From positions 1 to 35,076 of the forward strand of contig CAYQDR010000040.1 in NCBI GenBank assembly GCA_964416315.1: DNA of 35,076 bases, in the 5' to 3' direction. Below are positions 32,229 through 35,076 of the stretch, in pieces. The stretch is from CAYQDR01 sp964416315 (GTDB taxonomy: Bacteria > Methylomirabilota > Methylomirabilia > Rokubacteriales > DASRDR01). The first letter of the stretch is position 1; the number at the start of each line of letters is the position of its first letter. The notes below the pieces were generated by a model that worked only from the letters and a program-made list of their open reading frames with translations, was not told the origin of the DNA and searched no databases. Made by a program: the position numbers and the translations under genes.

Positions 32229-35076
32229 ATGTGGCTGACGCTCCTCGCGATGCGCAACGCCATCGCCGTGCTGATGGCGTCCCTGGCCGTCGTGGTCCTC
32301 GGCGCGACGTCACTCGACCGGATGTCCATCGACCTGTTCCCGAACATCAACCTGCCGGTCATCACCGTCGGGACGGTCTACACGGGCGCGAACGTCCAGG
32401 ACATCGAGAAGACCGTCACGTACCCGATCGAGAAGGCCGTCAGCGCCGTCGCCAACGTCCGCCACGTCGAGTCGCGGAGCCGCCAGGGAATCTCGGTCGT
32501 CCAGATCTGGTTCAACTTCGACGCCGACATCAATGCGGGGCAGACGGAGATCATCCAGCGGATCCAGCAGATCATCAACACGCTGCCGTCCGGTGTAAAG
32601 CAGCCGTTCATCGTGCGCTTCGACCTCTCGAACATCCCCGTGTGCCTGATCACGGTGTCGGGCGGCGGCTACGACGAGCGGCAGCTCTACGACATCGCCT
32701 ACAACGCCATCGAGCCCCAGGTCGAGCGCCTGCCGGGCGTGGCCTCGGCCAACGTGGACGGCGGCAAGGTGCGCCAGATCGCCGTGAACCTGAACCGCGA
32801 TCTCCTGTACGTGAAGGCGATCTCCGTCCTGGACGTCGTCCGCGCCGTTAACGACGCGAACTTCCTGCTCCCCTCCGGCGACATCAAGATCGGCACCGTC
32901 GATTACAACATCTTCACGAACAACCAGTTCCAGCTCGTCAAGCCGATGGAGGACATCGTCGTCCGGCGCGTGGGCGACGTCCCGGTCCACGTCCGGGACC
33001 TCGGGTACGTCTCCGACTCCCACGAGCGCCAGACGAACGTCGTCCGCGTCAACGGCGAGCGCGCCGTGTACCTCCGCGTCAACAAGCAGCCGGGCGCCAA
33101 CACGGTCGAGGTGGTGGACGCGGTCAGGGCACTCCTGCCGAAGCTCATCGGCGTGCCCTCCGGCGTCAACGTCGGGATGACCTTCGACCAGTCGATCTAC
33201 ATCCGGCAGTCCATCGAGAGCCTCTGGCACGAGTCGATCCAGGGGGCGGCCCTCGCGTTCTTCGTGATCCTCGTGTTCCTGCGCAGCATCGTATCCACGC
33301 TGATCATCTTCATCGCGATCCCGCTCTCGATCCTCTGCACCTTCATCGCGATGTACTTCCTCGGGCAGACGATCAACGTGTTCACCCTGGGCGGCCTGGC
33401 GCTGGCCGTCGGGCGCCTCCTGGACGACTCGATCGTCGAGCTGGAGAACATCAACCGGCACCTCGTGATGCCCGGGAAGGAGCGGCGCACGGCCGTCCTC
33501 GACGCCGCCCGCGAGGTCGCGATGCCGATCTTCGTCTCGACGATCACCACCATCGTCGTGTTCCTCCCGACGCTCTTCATCGAAGGCCAGGCCAAGCTGC
33601 TCTTCCTCCCCCTGACGTTCACGATCTCGTTCTCCCTCTTCGCCTCCTTCCTCGTGTCGCGGACGGCCACCCCCCTGCTCTGCCTGCGCCTGCTCCGACC
33701 GGAAGAGCCGCAGGATCCCGCGAGCGGCCGCCGGGCGGACCGCCTCAAGGCGCGCAGCCAGGCCTTCTTCGACGGCCTCGACGCGACGTACCAGCGCCTG
33801 CTCGGCTGGGCGCTCCGGCACCGGAAGACCGTGATCGTCGGCGTCGTCGTCGCGTTCGCGACGAGCCTCGGCCTCGTCCCGCTCATCGGCACCGAGTTCT
33901 TCCCGGCCTCGGACGAGAGCCAGTTCCGGATCTTCGTGCGCGCCCCGGTCGGCACGCGCGTGGAGGAGACCGAGAAGATCGTCGCCCGCATCGAGGAGAT
34001 CGTGCGGGAGCACGTGCGGCCGGGTGAGTTCAAGACGATCGTCTCGAGCGTCGGCATCCCCGCCGGCCGCGGCGCGCTCTTCACGGGCAACACCGGGCCC
34101 CACGCGGCCCAGATCCAGGTCTATCTCGCGACGCCCGACCGCCGGGCACGGAGCGACCGGCAGATCGTGGACGCGATCCGCCCGAAGCTGGCCGGCGAGT
34201 TCCCCGGCACCCTCACCGTGTTCAACCTCGGCGGCATCGTCACCCGTGTCCTCAACCGGGGTTCCCAGAACCCGCTCGAGGTCGAGCTGCTCGGTTACGA
34301 CCTCCCGGAGGCGCAAGGGGCCGCGCGCGAGGTGGCGCGGCTCATGCGCGAGGTGCCGAACGTCGCCGACGTTCAGATCAGCCGCGAAGAGAACTACCCC
34401 CAGTTCAGCGTCGTCGTGGACCGGGAGAAGGCGGCGTCGGCCAGCCTGACCCAGCGCGACGTCGCCCAGGCGGCCCTGTTCTCGCTCAACTCCAACGTCA
34501 GCGTGAATCCCTCGATCTTCACCGACCCGCGCACCGGCAACCAGTACAACATCGTCGTCCAGCTCGACGAGCCGTTCCGCGTCCGGCCCGAGGACCTGGG
34601 CAAGATCTTCGTGACGGCGCCGGGGGGCCGCCCCGTGATCCTGTCGACGATCGCCGAGATCAAGCGGAGCGTCGCCCCCGTCGAGATCGAGCGGAAGTAC
34701 CAGCAGCGGCTCATCCGCATCTCGGCGAACCCGGCCGGGCGCGATCTCGGCGCCATCTCGCGGGACATCGAGGAGCGGGTTGGGGCGCTGCAGCTCCCGC
34801 CGGGCTTCGCGGTTCAGCTCGGCGGCCAGACCGCGCAGCAGCGCGAGGCCTTCTCGAGCCTCACGTTCATGACGATCCTCTCGCTGATGCTCGTCTACAT
34901 GGTCATGGCCTCGCAGTTCCGGTCGCTGAAGGACCCCTTCATCATCATGTTCTCGGTCCCGATGGGGCTCATCGGGGTGCTGTGGGCCCTCTTCCTCACC
35001 CGGACGACCCTGTCCACCACGTCGTTCATGGGCATCATCATGATGGTCGGCATCGTCGTCTCGAACGGCGTGCTCC
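32229..35076 (+). CDS. RND efflux transporter, 3' end beyond window
   Basis: The frame runs open from ATG 32229 to the window end, giving 949 residues of a protein usually about 1030-1080 long. It is a proton-driven AcrB/MexB-type pump. The start MWLTLLAMRNAIAVLMASLAVVVLG is TM1, followed by porter domain motifs such as LFPNINLPVITVGTVYTGA. TM4 carries the proton-relay pair Asp399-Asp400 (AVGRLLDDSIVELEN). The second half repeats the layout and reaches MASQFRSLKDPFIIMFSVPMGLIG near the end. Translation is probably coupled to the fusion protein; no ribosome site is seen. The substrate is not predictable; the sequence is closer to the hydrophobe/amphiphile branch than to metal pumps. Confidence 0.95.
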   Translation, partial: MWLTLLAMRNAIAVLMASLAVVVLGATSLDRMSIDLFPNINLPVITVGTVYTGANVQDIEKTVTYPIEKAVSAVANVRHVESRSRQGISVVQIWFNFDADINAGQTEIIQRIQQIINTLPSGVKQPFIVRFDLSNIPVCLITVSGGGYDERQLYDIAYNAIEPQVERLPGVASANVDGGKVRQIAVNLNRDLLYVKAISVLDVVRAVNDANFLLPSGDIKIGTVDYNIFTNNQFQLVKPMEDIVVRRVGDVPVHVRDLGYVSDSHERQTNVVRVNGERAVYLRVNKQPGANTVEVVDAVRALLPKLIGVPSGVNVGMTFDQSIYIRQSIESLWHESIQGAALAFFVILVFLRSIVSTLIIFIAIPLSILCTFIAMYFLGQTINVFTLGGLALAVGRLLDDSIVELENINRHLVMPGKERRTAVLDAAREVAMPIFVSTITTIVVFLPTLFIEGQAKLLFLPLTFTISFSLFASFLVSRTATPLLCLRLLRPEEPQDPASGRRADRLKARSQAFFDGLDATYQRLLGWALRHRKTVIVGVVVAFATSLGLVPLIGTEFFPASDESQFRIFVRAPVGTRVEETEKIVARIEEIVREHVRPGEFKTIVSSVGIPAGRGALFTGNTGPHAAQIQVYLATPDRRARSDRQIVDAIRPKLAGEFPGTLTVFNLGGIVTRVLNRGSQNPLEVELLGYDLPEAQGAAREVARLMREVPNVADVQISREENYPQFSVVVDREKAASASLTQRDVAQAALFSLNSNVSVNPSIFTDPRTGNQYNIVVQLDEPFRVRPEDLGKIFVTAPGGRPVILSTIAEIKRSVAPVEIERKYQQRLIRISANPAGRDLGAISRDIEERVGALQLPPGFAVQLGGQTAQQREAFSSLTFMTILSLMLVYMVMASQFRSLKDPFIIMFSVPMGLIGVLWALFLTRTTLSTTSFMGIIMMVGIVVSNGVL

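Noticed and set aside
1..35076. CRISPR arrays, tRNA or rRNA genes, insertion sequences, prophage genes
   Set aside because: No regularly spaced repeats, tRNA-like cloverleaf or rRNA sequence, transposase or phage proteins were seen on reading both strands.

Overview
The window is about 35 kb of very GC-rich, densely packed bacterial chromosome. It carries core housekeeping genes, one catabolic cluster, a signalling gene, a class II ribonucleotide reductase interrupted by two inteins, and the start of an RND efflux operon. The organism is a diderm: it has LptE, an RND pump and a periplasmic cytochrome c. It uses B12-dependent ribonucleotide reduction and has an LLM/F420-type oxidoreductase. 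The gene set, the GC content and the rpsT/murJ, holA-lptE-leuS and uvrB/uvrC neighbourhood suggest an uncultured soil or subsurface lineage such as Rokubacteria/Methylomirabilota (NC10) or a deltaproteobacterial relative. That placement is inference from content, not from a marker tree.

Layout. 1-2178 (minus): the edge of an unknown gene, dtd and murJ. 2211-2538 (plus): rpsT with its own promoter. 2563-11355 (minus): a long run of HNH nuclease, uvrB, uvrC, leuS, lptE and holA, read from high to low coordinates; leuS and lptE overlap by 4 bp. 11484-12900 (plus): a DinB-fold protein and an LLM oxidoreductase. 12905-16506 (minus): a tight four-gene operon of proline dehydrogenase, aconitase X large and small subunits and a proline racemase/hydroxyproline epimerase. 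It reads as a hydroxyproline/proline degradation unit behind a promoter that sits inside a 15-bp-arm inverted repeat. 16662-21599 (minus): Ppx/GppA, a GAF-GAF-kinase-receiver protein whose phospho-acceptor histidine position holds Arg, a threonine-synthase-like enzyme and a cytochrome c. 21724-22646 (plus): a cytidylate-kinase-like protein fused to a BON domain. 22786-25103: a purine-type permease and two small unknown proteins. 25223-29818 (minus): nrdJ with two LAGLIDADG inteins. 30232-35076 (plus): TetR regulator, membrane fusion protein and RND transporter, the last cut by the window end.

Regulation can be read unusually well. Eleven sigma70-type promoters of the form TTGxC-N17/18-TAxxxT were found, seven with strong boxes. 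Three of them place the -10 box only 9-10 nt before an ATG that has no Shine-Dalgarno, which implies leaderless mRNAs. The tetR promoter is followed by a perfect 22-bp palindrome. Four gene 3' ends carry hairpins with the same loop rule (GC-GNA-GC on the minus strand), two of them inside a longer dispersed repeat.

No rRNA, tRNA, CRISPR array, insertion sequence or prophage was seen. The clearest selfish DNA is the pair of inteins, whose base composition is visibly lower in GC than the host gene.
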